From Anaerobacillus alkalidiazotrophicus (GTDB taxonomy: Bacteria > Bacillota > Bacilli > Bacillales_H > Anaerobacillaceae), in NCBI RefSeq assembly GCF_001866055.1, contig NZ_MLQS01000027.1, forward strand, positions 1 through 62,424: a stretch of 62,424 nt of DNA, in the 5' to 3' direction. The translations under genes were made by a program, and so were the position numbers. Within the stretch, counting starts at the first letter, position 1, and each line of letters starts with the position of its first letter. The notes beneath the pieces are model-generated. The model did no database searches, had not been told where the DNA came from, and was given only the letters and a program-made list of their open reading frames with translations. This document shows positions 20,381 to 30,997 of the stretch, piece after piece.

Positions 20381-21919
20381 CTAGAATACAAATAATGCTA
20401 AAGCAACACCAATTACACCAATTAACATTAAGATATAAACTGGCATTTTCGGCATCTCACCGTTTTTCTCCATAGCTTTACCAAACATAAAAAATACTAA
20501 TGGATGCACTAAAAACGGCATTGAGAAAATAAATGGAATTAAACCGGCAGCTTGATCCCCAAACATTCCTTCCTGAACAGCTGCAAATAATCCAAAGTGT
20601 GATATTGCTGCTGTTTGTGCCATAGCTCCGTATTCCATCGACATTGCACTTAGGCTAAGCAATGTTAGACCACCAAAAACAGCGCAAAGTTGAAAACCAA
20701 ATGAAAATTGCATTAAAGCTTTGACTTCTTTATTATCTTGACCCTTTGCTACACGTAAATTCTTTAATGATAGGACAGTTAATAATACCCCTACAGCTAC
20801 AATTATAAACGCAGGAACCAGCATTAATGAACCTCTTTCTGCACTCATTGCAAGTACAGAGAATACAAAAACGTGGCCGAAAAACGGAATATTGATCATG
20901 ATTGGCGCACGACTTGCAGCATGTTTACCAAGGTCTCCAGCGGTACATGCTCCAGTTAAACCTGAGTGAGAAAGTGCCCCCGCCATCCCCGGAGCTAAAT
21001 TACGAACATTTGATGTTTTCGCAAAATACATTAGTAAAGCAATACCACCAAACATCCAAAATAGTTGTCCGAAAAATCCGTATGCTAGGACCGAATTCAT
21101 TCCTTGAATAGTAAACGCTTCACTTATTCTTGAACCACCAACCATAAAGTTTGCAGCAAGAACAACTGGAATCCCTGCAAACAGTAGGGATTTTACTGTT
21201 GGACCAAAACTGTACTTATAGAAGACAGCCCCAATTCCAGCTGCAATAAGCATTGCAAAGAAGATTTGTGGTAAAGCGATGATCGGTCTAATAAGTGCAG
21301 CAAGATTAAAGGAAAGAAGTAAAATACCAACAATCGCAAAAATTTCTAATACACCTTTACGAATATATAAATGCTTATTACTAATTTTTGCTTTATTATC
21401 TATTAAAATAATAGCGCCTACTATTCCAATATATGCAACAAGCGGATAATAACGACTAAGATCACCAGCATTATTACCTAATAATATTCTCACTAACCCT
21501 TCAATACCAAGTAATAAGAAAAATGAACGAAGGATAAAAACAAATTGTGTTCTCGTCGTACCTAGAAATGATTCTTCCTCTGATGGTACAATCATGTCTT
21601 CCCCTGAAAGTTCTTTACCACCAAGAATTTTCCTTAGTTCTTGGCCCCCAACAAAAAACGAGACAATAAGTGCAATAATTGTTGTTTTTGCGATAAAATC
21701 AACAATAGGAAATTCAGCTAGACCAGGTGAAGCAACACCTGTCGCAACTAAAATATACCCCATGGTCAATCCAAAAATAACAATAATTAAAATTGGTGAA
21801 TACCTAGTACCCGCAACAACAGTACGAGAAATTAAAACCATTGGTATTAACAAAAATAAGGTCAACCAAAAATGGTTGAGCATTTGTAAGCTACCAACTT
21901 GTTCAATTATTCCTTCCAT
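20381..21919 (-). CDS. Polytopic membrane protein, possible ion/solute transporter, family not recognised
   Basis: 512 residues with about 12 hydrophobic segments. The central part carries glycine-rich motifs between helices (VGGSRISEAF, and SHSGLTGACTAGDLGKHAAS), the kind of polar, conserved stretch found at substrate sites of sodium-coupled carriers. Start chosen at the ATG at 21919 with GGGGGAG upstream. There are no neighbouring partner genes, so it probably works as a single-component transporter. I cannot assign a family or substrate. Confidence 0.75.
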   Translation of the reverse strand: MEGIIEQVGSLQMLNHFWLTLFLLIPMVLISRTVVAGTRYSPILIIVIFGLTMGYILVATGVASPGLAEFPIVDFIAKTTIIALIVSFFVGGQELRKILGGKELSGEDMIVPSEEESFLGTTRTQFVFILRSFFLLLGIEGLVRILLGNNAGDLSRYYPLVAYIGIVGAIILIDNKAKISNKHLYIRKGVLEIFAIVGILLLSFNLAALIRPIIALPQIFFAMLIAAGIGAVFYKYSFGPTVKSLLFAGIPVVLAANFMVGGSRISEAFTIQGMNSVLAYGFFGQLFWMFGGIALLMYFAKTSNVRNLAPGMAGALSHSGLTGACTAGDLGKHAASRAPIMINIPFFGHVFVFSVLAMSAERGSLMLVPAFIIVAVGVLLTVLSLKNLRVAKGQDNKEVKALMQFSFGFQLCAVFGGLTLLSLSAMSMEYGAMAQTAAISHFGLFAAVQEGMFGDQAAGLIPFIFSMPFLVHPLVFFMFGKAMEKNGEMPKMPVYILMLIGVIGVALALFVF

Positions 21920-22099
21920 AAAATTAAGTTCTCCCCCTATCATAATATAAAATATTCTCGCAATCTATCATACATGTTTTTTCTCTTTTGGTAAATGGGA
22001 GAACGATGGAAATCTTCGATAGCCGAATGATTTTTTTTGTGAAGTTCTTCAAATAATCCCATTTTCAGGCGTATTACTTAGGTTTTTAGTTGGAAAAAA

Positions 22100-22408
22100 T
22101 TATTTTTTTCTAGTCTTTCTTTTTACGAAAGGATGTGTTCCATTTCCATCTCTTCTAATTGTTTGTTTATATGCTTGATGTGTAGTAATCGCTGCCCCTG
22201 CTGCTATTATACCATTTGCTATTCCATTAACTGTAAACCCTAGAGTAAACCCACTTGCAAGCACCCCTATAAATAATAGTATCCATATAATGAGCCAGTC
22301 TGGGACCTTGGGCGTTCTCTTTAATGCATAACCAATTACCATTAATGCTGGCACAACGAGAGCTAGCTGATCACTAATTTGAATTTGTGTAAATATTTCT
22401 TCAAACAT
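22100..22408 (-). CDS. Holin-like small membrane protein
   Basis: 102 residues, starting MFEEIFTQIQISDQLALVVP, with two to three hydrophobic helices (about 15-32, 42-60 and 66-82) and a basic tail ending VKRKTRKK. This topology and sequence resemble phage-holin families found also as chromosomal genes in spore formers. Start chosen at the ATG at 22408 with GGGAG 8 bases upstream. No lysis partner or other phage gene is nearby, so it is probably a domesticated or sporulation-linked protein. Confidence 0.65.
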   Translation of the reverse strand: MFEEIFTQIQISDQLALVVPALMVIGYALKRTPKVPDWLIIWILLFIGVLASGFTLGFTVNGIANGIIAAGAAITTHQAYKQTIRRDGNGTHPFVKRKTRKK

Positions 22409-22495
22409 CCTCTTCACTCCCTTTTTTATTAGTTTATTCATAGGAAATAAGTATGGAACTGCTATTTGCTTATCTCAATCAAGATAAGCGCCCAA

Positions 22496-22522
22496 ACCAA
22501 TTTTTTAAATTCACATAAAATA
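22496..22522 (+). promoter_or_regulatory. Possible mother-cell sigma (sigK/sigE) promoter for hsp20-yppG
   Basis: CATAAAATA (22514-22522) fits the sporulation -10 consensus CATANNNTA, and an AC dinucleotide lies 16 bases upstream as in sigma-K promoters. It faces the Hsp20 gene 44 bases away. The -10 is embedded in the palindrome CACATA-AAA-TATGTG. Confidence 0.35.
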
Positions 22523-22565
22523 TGTGGAGAATACCATGTAAATATTGACCGAGGTGATAGTTTAG

Positions 22566-22994
22566 ATGAGTAAAAAGAAAGATAACTTGCCAACCCCTTT
22601 TAGTGAAAAACCATTTGCAGATTTCTTGAAGTCTATAGACAATTTTTTCAATGAAGCATTTCGCAATTTCCAATTTGTAAGTGGTTTTCCAATTAAACAA
22701 TATGAAACAAATAAACATTTCATCATCGAAGCAGAATTACCAGGGATTAAAAAAGAACAAATAAAATTAGATATTTATCGTAATCAAATAAAAATTAGCG
22801 TTCAAAACTCTGAAATAATTGAAGAAACAAACGATATTCAACAAACCTATCGCACTAGCCAATCAATTCAAGTAGCAGAAAGGGTAGTTTTGCTTCCATA
22901 TAATATTTCTGAAGGAGAAATAAAAGCTTCATACCGTGATGGACTATTAAAAATAATATTACCTAATAAAAGACGAACTATTGAAATTGAATAA
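22566..22994 (+). CDS. Hsp20/alpha-crystallin family protein, probably sporulation-related
   Basis: 142 residues. The alpha-crystallin domain runs from about 45 to 140 (IEAELPGIKKEQIKLDIYRN through YRDGLLKIILPNKR), ending in a short IEIE tail that could be the IxI-type oligomerisation motif. A 40-residue basic and aromatic N-terminal arm precedes it. In Bacillus such Hsp20-like proteins (CotM, CotP) are often spore coat components. The YppG-like gene follows after 28 bases, supporting a coat role. Generic holdase chaperone is the alternative. Confidence 0.85.
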   Translation: MSKKKDNLPTPFSEKPFADFLKSIDNFFNEAFRNFQFVSGFPIKQYETNKHFIIEAELPGIKKEQIKLDIYRNQIKISVQNSEIIEETNDIQQTYRTSQSIQVAERVVLLPYNISEGEIKASYRDGLLKIILPNKRRTIEIE

Positions 22995-23022
22995 CTAATT
23001 ATTGAAGAGGGAGTGAATTTCA

Positions 23023-23349
23023 ATGTTCATCCGAAACCAACACTATCCGTTCCCTTTATATCCTCACTACCCTATGAACCCTTATCATTATCAAAACCCA
23101 TATCACCATCCGTACGGTTATTACGGTCAACCCCACCCATTTTGGTATCAGCAGAATATGTATCAAGGTCAAAATTCTACACCACAAACTAACCAACCAG
23201 GTTCTAACCCTCCGCAAGGAATGTTAACTGGAGCCGATGGGACTTTTGATTTTCAAAAAGCTATAAAACAGTTTGATGAAATAATGAAAGCCGCAAATCA
23301 AATGAGTCCAATTATGAAACAAATTGGATCGTTGTTTATTAAGAAATAG
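23023..23349 (+). CDS. YppG-like spore coat protein
   Basis: 108 residues. The N-terminal half is extremely rich in Tyr, Pro, His and Asn (YPHYPMNPYHYQNPYHHPYG), typical of Bacillus coat proteins. The C-terminal half (GADGTFDFQKAIKQFDEIMK then MSPIMKQIGSLFIKK) matches the YppG/YqfQ-type helical domain. GAGGGAG lies before the ATG. It is probably co-transcribed with the hsp20 gene. Confidence 0.8.
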   Translation: MFIRNQHYPFPLYPHYPMNPYHYQNPYHHPYGYYGQPHPFWYQQNMYQGQNSTPQTNQPGSNPPQGMLTGADGTFDFQKAIKQFDEIMKAANQMSPIMKQIGSLFIKK

Positions 23350-23380
23350 AAAAAGCTTGGGGAACCCAAGCTTTTTCTAT
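23346..23380 (+). terminator. Terminator of hsp20-yppG
   Basis: ATAGAAAAAGCTTGGG / CCCAAGCTTTTTCTAT, a 16-bp perfect stem overlapping the yppG stop codon. Confidence 0.9.
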
Positions 23381-23395
23381 TTCTATATTATTAAG

Positions 23396-23446
23396 CTCTT
23401 CAATCTGAGTGGTTTTCCATCAAACACCACTGTTGTTAGGTTATCT
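23396..23446. repeat. Decayed family C hairpin
   Basis: CTTCAATCTGAGTGGTTTTC and CACCACTGTTGTTAGGTT are mutated versions of the family C arms and spacer. Confidence 0.45.
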
Positions 23447-23479
23447 TACCCGCCCTTTATGGGATTAAAAATCGATTTA

Positions 23480-24688
23480 CTAAGTTGATGCATTTTCTTT
23501 TTTGCGCATTGCTTCTGGTACATAAACACAAAACGGTTCGCTTTCTAAATAGTCACCCGTTACAGCATATGTCCTTGATCGGGAACCGCCACAAACAAAA
23601 CGGAACTCACATATGCCACACTTTCCTTTATAAAGATCTGGGTTACGTAATTTCTTTAGTACTGGCGATTCTCGATAAATTTCAGCTAAGGATTTTTCTC
23701 TAACGTTACCAACGACTATGGGTAATAATCCACTAGGCATAACATCGCCTGTATGAGAGACAAATATAAACCCATTACCATCGTTCACTCCCTTTGGAGC
23801 ACGTTTTAAACCGTCGATTAAATAAGCAGTATCTGTAATTGAATCTTCATAGCGAATATTTTCTTTATCAACAAGCTTTTCACGATGTTTTTGCTGAATA
23901 ACAACCCTACGATAATGCTGTGCTGCAGTTGTTTTAATGTCGTAAGGAGCCGTTTTTCCTAATTCATATAGCCAACGAAATACTTTTTCATGTTCAGCCG
24001 GGGTTAAGCAATCGTCAATCTGCCCACGCCCAGTTGGCACAAGTAAAAAGATGTACCACATAACCGCTTTTAGCTCCCCAACTAATTTTGCCATTTTCTC
24101 AAGCGAATCATAATTATAACGGGAAATAACCGTATTAATTTGTAATGGCATATTTAATTCATTTAAGTATTTAATTTTTTCAACTGTTAGTTCAAATGAT
24201 CCTGTTGTTCCTCTGAAATGGTCATGGATTTCTGGAGTTGGTCCATCAAGACTAATCCCCCATCTAGAAAGTCCAACATCTTTAGCCTTCTGCATCGCTT
24301 CCTTTGTAACATTATCTGTAGCACTAGGCGTCATAGAAACTCGCATTCCCTTTTTCACAGCATATTCTGCAAGATCGTATAAATCTTTACGCATCATACA
24401 ATCTCCACCAGTGAAAACAAGCATCGGATTATTCATTTCATATATTTCATCAATTAGTTTAATACCCTCTTGATGTGATAACTCATCAGGATGTGGCTTT
24501 GTTTGAGCATCTGCACGGCAATGCACACATTTCAACTCACATGCCCTCGTTACTTCCCAAATAACTATAAAGGGGTCTTTGTTATAATCAATTGCTGCTC
24601 CTATTCCTCCTGGGTGACCTTTACCATGAGGGTGCCCACCACTTCTGTGTGGATGTCCCATTTCTTTTGGATGTCCCATTCCTTGCAT
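23480..24688 (-). CDS. Radical SAM/SPASM protein with His-rich N-terminus
   Basis: 402 residues. After a Gly-His-Pro-rich leader (GHPHRSGGHPHGKGHPGG), the radical SAM cluster motif CELKCVHC appears near residue 50, then TGGDC and ISLDG. The C-terminal SPASM-type region has CGICEFRFVCGGSRSR and a later Cys (EPFCVYVP). This layout and the GGSRSR motif place it with the AhbC/AhbD/NirJ and TIGR04053-like group, whose known members modify haem precursors or peptides. The His-rich leader may bind metal. Start taken at the ATG at 24688; a TTG/ATG four codons upstream is possible. Substrate unknown. Confidence 0.85.
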   Translation of the reverse strand: MQGMGHPKEMGHPHRSGGHPHGKGHPGGIGAAIDYNKDPFIVIWEVTRACELKCVHCRADAQTKPHPDELSHQEGIKLIDEIYEMNNPMLVFTGGDCMMRKDLYDLAEYAVKKGMRVSMTPSATDNVTKEAMQKAKDVGLSRWGISLDGPTPEIHDHFRGTTGSFELTVEKIKYLNELNMPLQINTVISRYNYDSLEKMAKLVGELKAVMWYIFLLVPTGRGQIDDCLTPAEHEKVFRWLYELGKTAPYDIKTTAAQHYRRVVIQQKHREKLVDKENIRYEDSITDTAYLIDGLKRAPKGVNDGNGFIFVSHTGDVMPSGLLPIVVGNVREKSLAEIYRESPVLKKLRNPDLYKGKCGICEFRFVCGGSRSRTYAVTGDYLESEPFCVYVPEAMRKKENAST

Positions 24689-24700
24689 TCTCATCACCAA

Positions 24701-25406
24701 TCTTGTTTTATTTTTTAATCAAATTTTATCATTCATTGTTCTAGCCACTGCGATATTATATCTGGTTACGCCAAACCGTTTCGTAGCTATATATAGATTT
24801 AACAGTTCGCTTTTGCTAATAATGAATTCACTCTATAACTATTATTTAATTTCATATACGAAAATAAAGTCCCACCTAAATCTAATAGAGCTGGTAGTTT
24901 GAAATAGGTGATAGCTGCTTATAAAGTTTCTGTCTAGCAAAAATCTTTTAGCAACTAATAATTAGGTTTATATATACTTTACAGTTTTGATAGTATTTTT
25001 GTGACTACGTATAAAGATTATTATTTATTTAGTTTAATAACTGTGAATTTAATCACATAAATTTCTTGGTTAACACCGGCTTAGTAAAAAACGCCCATAA
25101 CAATAAGGTTTTTAAATTATGTACATTTTATGAACTTAATAACTATAGATATTTCCATGTCTCTTTCAATCAAAGTATAACCTAGACATTATAATGTAAC
25201 CCTCTAAATATATTCTGAAAACATAAAAACTTTGCCCTAGTTACCCTTTCCCACATAGGTAATCGCACTCTATTTTCGCCAAAATTGTTTATTTTCTGAT
25301 TTTTATTTGCAAAATATTTAATTTAATACTCCATTACTATAAAAATGATGCTATATTAAATGCACAGAGAATTATTGCAACATAGAAATTAAGGGGGATT
25401 CATTTC
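24701..25406. other. 706-bp intergenic region
   Basis: Separates two divergent genes. AT-rich, no ORF with a credible ribosome binding site on either strand, no recognisable RNA gene. It must hold both promoters, but I could not identify a clear sigma-A or sigma-D box. Confidence 0.4.
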
Positions 25407-27407
25407 ATGTTTAAAAAGCTTCACACAAAAATGATTGTTACGTTTGCTTTTCTTTTATTAATCTCATTAAGTACTGTTTCTTTCATTAACTTTTACCAAG
25501 TTTCTACTCATATTAATAACGATGTTAGAAACCAAGCACAAGAGTTAGCTTCGGAACTTCAAAAACTATTAGACATGTACTTAAATCAATATAGCCTATC
25601 TATTGAACAGTTTAGTAAAGATCATTCTGTACTTGAATTTGTCGAGTCTATTGAGGCTAACGACAAACAAAATGCTCTTCATAACTTAAATGGAAACTTT
25701 ACTCATTACCTAAGCATCTATCCAGAAATTCAAGCAATTTATGTTGGTGAAATTGATAAATCAATGAATATAGTTCCACACTTTGACCTTCCAAATGATT
25801 ACGATCCAACTAGTCGACCTTGGTATATCGCGGCAACTCAATCACCCGATACTGTGATTTGGACCGAACCATACATTGATGTTTCAACAAACGAGTATGT
25901 AATTACTGCTGCAAAAGCAATAAAGGATAGACAAACCGGAAATATTAATGCTGTTATCGGTATCGACATCTCCCTTGATGAGTTGGAAGCTTTAGTTAGT
26001 GAAGTAAATGTCGCTTACAACGGGTTTCCGTTTTTATTAGACCAACATGGAAAGGCATTAGTTCACCCTACCGATAGAGGAGAAGATTTATCTGAACATT
26101 TCTTCATTCAAGAAATGTACACTTCTAACAACAACGGATTCATTGATTATTCCCAAGATGGCGTTGAACGGGTGTTAATCTATGACACTTTATTAACAAC
26201 AGATTGGAAGGTCGGAACTGTTTATAATGATCGAGATTTAAGAGAAATAGCTACTACGCTTCGTAATACAAATATTATTATTTCGTTAATAATAATTTCT
26301 ATTTCGATCATTATCATTTACATTATTTCTATTAATATCTCCCGTCCAATAAGTGTTCTTAGTAGAGAAGTCAGTAACGTTGCTAATGGTGATTTAACTG
26401 TTATATTTGAAGGGAAATCAAAAGATGAAGTAGGTCAGCTCACAAAAAATCTAAATGTAATGACGAGTAATATACGTCATTTAATTGAAGCAGTTAGTCA
26501 TTCTTCTCATACAATAGGAAATTCATCTGAAGATTTAAGTGCTATTTCTGAGGAAACTTCAGCAACCAATGAGGAAGTTGCTAAAGCTGTTTCTGAAATC
26601 GCAAATGGCACTAGTGGGGTAGCTAGTACTTGTGATGAAACCAATCAACGGACAACAGAGCTCTCAATGCAAATTGAAAATGTAACAAAACAGATTACAA
26701 ATATGAAAAAACTCTCACAACAATCCGGTATCGAAAATGAAAAGGGTATAAAGGAAGTAGAACGATTACGTATAGCAGCCAAAGAGTCAAATGAAATCAT
26801 TCAGTCGGTTGAAACAGTAGTTCATAACTTAACGAATAAAATCAATGAGGTTGAAACAATTATGGATGCTATTACATCAATTTCTGAACAAACTAACTTA
26901 CTAGCATTAAATGCCTCTATAGAAGCTGCGAGAGCAGGAGAACACGGAAAAGGTTTTGCAGTTGTAGCAGATGAAGTACGAAAATTAGCAGATGAGTCAG
27001 CAAAAGCAACCGTACAAGTTCGTCAAACGTTATTAACTATTCAAAACGAAGCTGGTGTTGCCGTTAATGAAATGGAAACGACGAAAGTGATTGCCAATAA
27101 GCAAAATCAATCAGTAGAAAGTACAGAGAAGGCTTTCACTACAATTTCAAATGTCACTAATAAAATGATTAGTGCTATTGATACTATTACAAATGAGGTT
27201 GCTGAAGTAAATAACTTTAAAGATGAGGTAGTGACTTCTATGCATCATATTTCAAGCATGATTCAACAAACTGCAGCATCTAGTGAAGAAGTAAGCGCAT
27301 CTGCTCAAGAACAAATTATTGCTATCCAAACTGTAGCTGAACAAGCACAATCTTTAAGAGAAGCGAGCGAGCAATTAGAGGTATTAATTCGTAAATTTAA
27401 AGTATAA
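25407..27407 (+). CDS. Methyl-accepting chemotaxis protein with extracellular dCache domain
   Basis: Transmembrane chemoreceptor of 666 residues. TM1 lies at about 10-30. A double-Cache sensor follows, with the ligand-site-like stretch [22 protein letters not shown]2 is very Ile-rich (about 290-312), followed by a HAMP domain ([19 protein letters not shown]). The signalling domain has [20 protein letters not shown]. Known dCache_1 receptors often sense amino acids or carboxylates. GGGGG lies 9 bases before the ATG. Confidence 0.95.
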   Translation: MFKKLHTKMIVTFAFLLLISLSTVSFINFYQVSTHINNDVRNQAQELASELQKLLDMYLNQYSLSIEQFSKDHSVLEFVESIEANDKQNALHNLNGNFTHYLSIYPEIQAIYVGEIDKSMNIVPHFDLPNDYDPTSRPWYIAATQSPDTVIWTEPYIDVSTNEYVITAAKAIKDRQTGNINAVIGIDISLDELEALVSEVNVAYNGFPFLLDQHGKALVHPTDRGEDLSEHFFIQEMYTSNNNGFIDYSQDGVERVLIYDTLLTTDWKVGTVYNDRDLREIATTLRNTNIIISLIIISISIIIIYIISINISRPISVLSREVSNVANGDLTVIFEGKSKDEVGQLTKNLNVMTSNIRHLIEAVSHSSHTIGNSSEDLSAISEETSATNEEVAKAVSEIANGTSGVASTCDETNQRTTELSMQIENVTKQITNMKKLSQQSGIENEKGIKEVERLRIAAKESNEIIQSVETVVHNLTNKINEVETIMDAITSISEQTNLLALNASIEAARAGEHGKGFAVVADEVRKLADESAKATVQVRQTLLTIQNEAGVAVNEMETTKVIANKQNQSVESTEKAFTTISNVTNKMISAIDTITNEVAEVNNFKDEVVTSMHHISSMIQQTAASSEEVSASAQEQIIAIQTVAEQAQSLREASEQLEVLIRKFKV

Positions 27408-27484
27408 TGAATTTGGACTTTTCTTTCGGTTCATTTCTCAAATTAATCCTAATTTAACAGTTATTTATTCACCTTTAAGATTAT

Positions 27485-27516
27485 CAAAGGCACTCTATAT
27501 TTAGAGTGCCTTTGAC
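27485..27516. terminator. Bidirectional terminator between chemoreceptor and ptsG-like genes
   Basis: TCAAAGGCACTCTA / TAGAGTGCCTTTGA stem, followed by T-rich sequence on both strands. Confidence 0.9.
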
Positions 27517-27536
27517 TTTATTTTTCATTTTCTTAA

Positions 27537-29630
27537 CTAATCTTCTTTGTTCAAAGAGATAATTTTATCTTGTTTAATATTTGTTTTGCCTTTACGGTTG
27601 ATTTGGATACTACTGCCTTTTTCTAAGTTTGTAAAAATAATTGGAGTCGCAATCGAAGGTACACGTTGTTTAACAAAATCAAGATCTACCTCTAACAAAA
27701 GCTGACCTTTTTCAACGAAATCATCTTGACTTACTAACGCTTTGAAACCATCACCTTTTAAGTTCACGGTATCTAACCCGAAGTGAATTAAAACTTCTAA
27801 ACCTTCTTTTGATTGGAGACCAATCGCATGTTTCGTCGGGAAAAGGTTAACCACTTTACCAGATATCGGCGATACCACTTTTCCGTTAACAGGAACAACA
27901 GCAAATCCATCACCCATCATCTTCTTAGAAAATACCTGGTCTGGCACATCCGTTAATGAAATAATTTCCCCTTCAATTGGGTTAATTACAGCAGCGACTT
28001 CTTTTACAAAGAACTCACTTCGATCTCCAATTTCTTCATTTTCAAGAACATCAGGGAAAACATCTTCGATTTGTTCTTGATTTTCCAGCTCTGTAGATAC
28101 TTCTTTTGGCATCGGCCTTTTTCCATCCATAATATCTTGCATTTGACCTTTAATCGTATCTGATTTCGGTCCAAAAATTGCTTGAATGTTATTACCTACT
28201 TCCATTACTCCAGCTGCACCTAACTTCTTTAAACGATTCTTATCTACATTTTTAATATCATTGACAGATACACGCAATCTGGTAATACAAGCATCTAGAT
28301 GAGTGATGTTTGCTTTACCCCCCATAGCTTCAAGAACTTCATAGGGTAAGTTATTCTTTTGATTACCACTTTTATCACCTTTATCTTCTACCACTTCTTC
28401 GCGTCCTGGTGTCAACAGATTGAATTTAGTAATCGCAAACCGGAACCCAAAGTAATAAATAACGGCAAACACTAAACCAACTGGAATAACGATCCACCAA
28501 GCTGTACGATTTGGTAATATCCCAAATAAGAAATAGTCAATTACCCCACCTGAAAATGTCATCCCAATTTTAACATCTAACATATGCATGATCATAAACG
28601 ATAATCCAGCAAAAATTGTGTGAATACCAAATAAGATTGGCGCTACAAATAAAAATGAAAATTCAATTGGTTCAGTAATCCCTGTTAAAAAAGATGTGAG
28701 GGCCGCTGAGGCCATTATACCTGCTACAACCTTCTTTTGATCTGGTTTAGCACAGTGATAAATAGCAAGTGCGGCTGCCGGAAGACCAAACATCATAAAT
28801 GGGAACTTACCCGTCATAAATGTACCGGCTGTAAGTTCCACTCCATCTCTAAGTTGTTCAAAGAAGATTCTTTGGTCACCACGGACGATGTCCCCTGCTA
28901 GGTTTGTATAGGAGCCAAACTCAAACCAAAATGGCGCATAAAAGATGTGATGCAATCCAAAAGGGATAAGCGCTCGCTCAATAATACCAAAGATAAATGC
29001 TGATATTGTCCTATTTGCATCTACCATGTTATGTGAAAGAGCATTTAATCCTTGTTGAGCAAATGGCCATATAAATACCATTAATACCCCAACAACAAGT
29101 GCTGATACAGCTGTAATTATTGGCACAAATCGTTTACCTGCAAAGAACCCTAAATAAGAGGGTAGTTCGATTTCATAATATCGATTAAACAAATACGCAG
29201 CTAAAATACCAATAATGATACCACCAAAGACCCCTGTTTGTAAGGTTGGTATACCTAATACGCTAGCATATCCAGGATCTACAGCAACAAGGTCAGGAGT
29301 TACATTTAACAGTACACCCATTGTCACATTCATCACAAGGTAACCGATAATAGCAGCTAATGCAGCAACTCCATCTCCTTTGGCTAACCCAATGGCAACA
29401 CCAACAGCAAACAGCAATGGTAAATTAGCAAAAACGACCCCCCCAGATTCTTCCATAACCGTAGCAATCATAGGGAACCATCCAGTCGTTAATGCAGGTA
29501 TCCTTGCAATTAAATCTGGATTTTGCATTGCATTACCGACGGCTAACAATATACCCGCAGCAGGTAAAATAGCTACTGGAGTCATTAAGGCTTTTCCGAC
29601 TTTTTGCAACACTCCAAAAGCGTTTTTCAA
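27537..29630 (-). CDS. ptsG: PTS glucose-type transporter EIICBA
   Basis: Imports and phosphorylates glucose or a related hexose. EIIC is N-terminal (about 1-400, membrane, with [15 protein letters not shown]). EIIB is centred on the phospho-cysteine in [16 protein letters not shown] is C-terminal with the phospho-histidine in [10 protein letters not shown]. Start taken at the TTG at 29630 because AGGAGG lies 9 bases upstream and the product then begins [16 protein letters not shown] like PtsG; 697 residues. N-acetylglucosamine (NagP) is a possible alternative substrate. Monocistronic. Confidence 0.9.
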   Translation of the reverse strand: MKNAFGVLQKVGKALMTPVAILPAAGILLAVGNAMQNPDLIARIPALTTGWFPMIATVMEESGGVVFANLPLLFAVGVAIGLAKGDGVAALAAIIGYLVMNVTMGVLLNVTPDLVAVDPGYASVLGIPTLQTGVFGGIIIGILAAYLFNRYYEIELPSYLGFFAGKRFVPIITAVSALVVGVLMVFIWPFAQQGLNALSHNMVDANRTISAFIFGIIERALIPFGLHHIFYAPFWFEFGSYTNLAGDIVRGDQRIFFEQLRDGVELTAGTFMTGKFPFMMFGLPAAALAIYHCAKPDQKKVVAGIMASAALTSFLTGITEPIEFSFLFVAPILFGIHTIFAGLSFMIMHMLDVKIGMTFSGGVIDYFLFGILPNRTAWWIVIPVGLVFAVIYYFGFRFAITKFNLLTPGREEVVEDKGDKSGNQKNNLPYEVLEAMGGKANITHLDACITRLRVSVNDIKNVDKNRLKKLGAAGVMEVGNNIQAIFGPKSDTIKGQMQDIMDGKRPMPKEVSTELENQEQIEDVFPDVLENEEIGDRSEFFVKEVAAVINPIEGEIISLTDVPDQVFSKKMMGDGFAVVPVNGKVVSPISGKVVNLFPTKHAIGLQSKEGLEVLIHFGLDTVNLKGDGFKALVSQDDFVEKGQLLLEVDLDFVKQRVPSIATPIIFTNLEKGSSIQINRKGKTNIKQDKIISLNKED

Positions 29631-30094
29631 GTTATCAAACCTCCTAATCATATATATTGAATCAGTATGTATACAAAGATTAAAGTAGACTGATCCTTTC
29701 AAACTTACTATCCCCGAAAACCAAAATTTCACTCATTTGCTATTCAATAAGAAGGAATTTCCAAGTTTTCTTACATGAAATTTTCTATAAAAAATGAAGG
29801 CTTTAAGAGAAAAAATCAATAGTATTTCAAAAAGAGTTTATTAAGTTACACTGTATTATCTTTACCCTCCTTTGAATAGGTAATCGGGAACTTTAAATTT
29901 AATTAATAATTAAGGATGGTTTTAATAATAACCAAAAATTAAAGGCTAGGGATACTCTTTTTCCCTAAGCCTTTTCAATATTATTATTCAGTTACATAGC
30001 TATTAAAGATTTTTGTTAGATTTTTCGTCTGCGACCACTTAAGCCTATCAAAGGTATTAGTTACTTTAATAACTCCTCATAACTCAAACAATAA
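29631..30094. other. Leader region of the PTS gene and end of spoVIF
   Basis: 464 bases. I looked for a GlcT-type antiterminator/terminator pair before ptsG and did not find a convincing one. The only strong structure is the terminator at 29941-29974. Confidence 0.4.
29941..29974 (-). terminator. Terminator of spoVIF
   Basis: AAAGGCTAGGGA pairs with TCCCTAAGCCTTT with one bulge; T-run follows on the minus strand. Confidence 0.75.
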
Positions 30095-30355
30095 CTATTT
30101 ATTATTTTTATCTAACATCTTAGCAATTGTATTCATATTTACTTGTTCTGAATTATTGATAATAGTATTAACTAGTTTATCCTCCACTTCTTTTTTAACT
30201 GGTTTATTAGCAATCTTTCCTACTTGTTTAATCAAATTTCTAACTGTCGCTTCATCTTTTAAGTTCGCATTTTGAATCGAAGCAGCTAACTTAAGAAGCT
30301 CTGCCATATTTACACCAGTTTTCTTTTCTATATTTCCAAAAAATTGGTTACCCAT
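30095..30355 (-). CDS. spoVIF: Stage VI sporulation protein F
   Basis: 86-residue protein starting MGNQFFGNIEKKTGVNMAE, with LIKQVGKIANKPV and a C-terminal NTIAKMLDKNN, matching SpoVIF (YjcC), which is needed for proper spore coat assembly in B. subtilis. Start chosen at the ATG at 30355 with AGGAGGG upstream; the upstream extension has no conserved sequence. Confidence 0.9.
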   Translation of the reverse strand: MGNQFFGNIEKKTGVNMAELLKLAASIQNANLKDEATVRNLIKQVGKIANKPVKKEVEDKLVNTIINNSEQVNMNTIAKMLDKNNK

Positions 30356-30439
30356 CTTACCATTCCCTCCTAATACTTGGTAATTAACTTTATGAAATCC
30401 GTCTAGTTTTTTGTTAAAAACATAACTAAGTAATATCAA

Positions 30440-30893
30440 TATATGTTTTTAATTGAATGATGGTTAGGGTTTTGTATATGGGTGTATGCGGATTTTAAAT
30501 AACAGTTGTTTTAGTCAAGTATTGGATCTTTAAAAATACTAATACAGTGAATTTCATAATTACCAAAATAGAGCTACATAAGCCTAAATATTGTTGAAAA
30601 TGCTTTTCGTCCAACAACATTTAGTATCAGAGCAGCGAAAATAAACAATTATAAAATTCATTAAATAAAAAACATTTATCATAAAAAAAGAATATAATGC
30701 GTTCTTTATCTATACATACCTAATTTAAAGAAGATAGCAACCAAGATAATTTTAACCTTCTTTTTGAAAATAATGAAAAACAAATATTTGAAAATGAATT
30801 TATTATGAAGGAATAAATGAACTCCTTTGCGTTATTTTCTTGCCCGGAATAGTTCAGAATTCTTTCCTTTTGAATAGCTTACAATTTCCAAAC
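30440..30893. other. Intergenic region upstream of spoVIF
   Basis: About 450 bases, AT-rich. AAATATTGTTG and CAACAACATTT form an imperfect hairpin near 30581-30625. No gene is supported. Confidence 0.35.
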
Positions 30894-30946
30894 TTAAAGG
30901 GCAGTAAAACTGCACCTAAGAAAAGGTGAAGGATTAACTGCCCTAA
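30894..30946. repeat. Family B hairpin, inverted and diverged; terminator of the aap operon
   Basis: GGGCAGT / ACTGCCC outer stem enclosing GCACCT / AGGTG, the family B pattern in diverged form. It lies 52 bases after the aapP stop and probably ends the operon. Confidence 0.6.
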
Positions 30947-30997
30947 AGCATTCGAAAAGTTAAATTGTTAGTAAAGCTGATTGGAAGTCCAACCTTT

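Noticed and set aside
22100..22408. Holin-like gene as evidence of a prophage
   Set aside because: No neighbouring phage genes; the flanking genes are ordinary chromosomal or sporulation genes.
29631..29900. GlcT-type antiterminator site before the PTS gene
   Set aside because: No convincing antiterminator/terminator pair was found in the leader.
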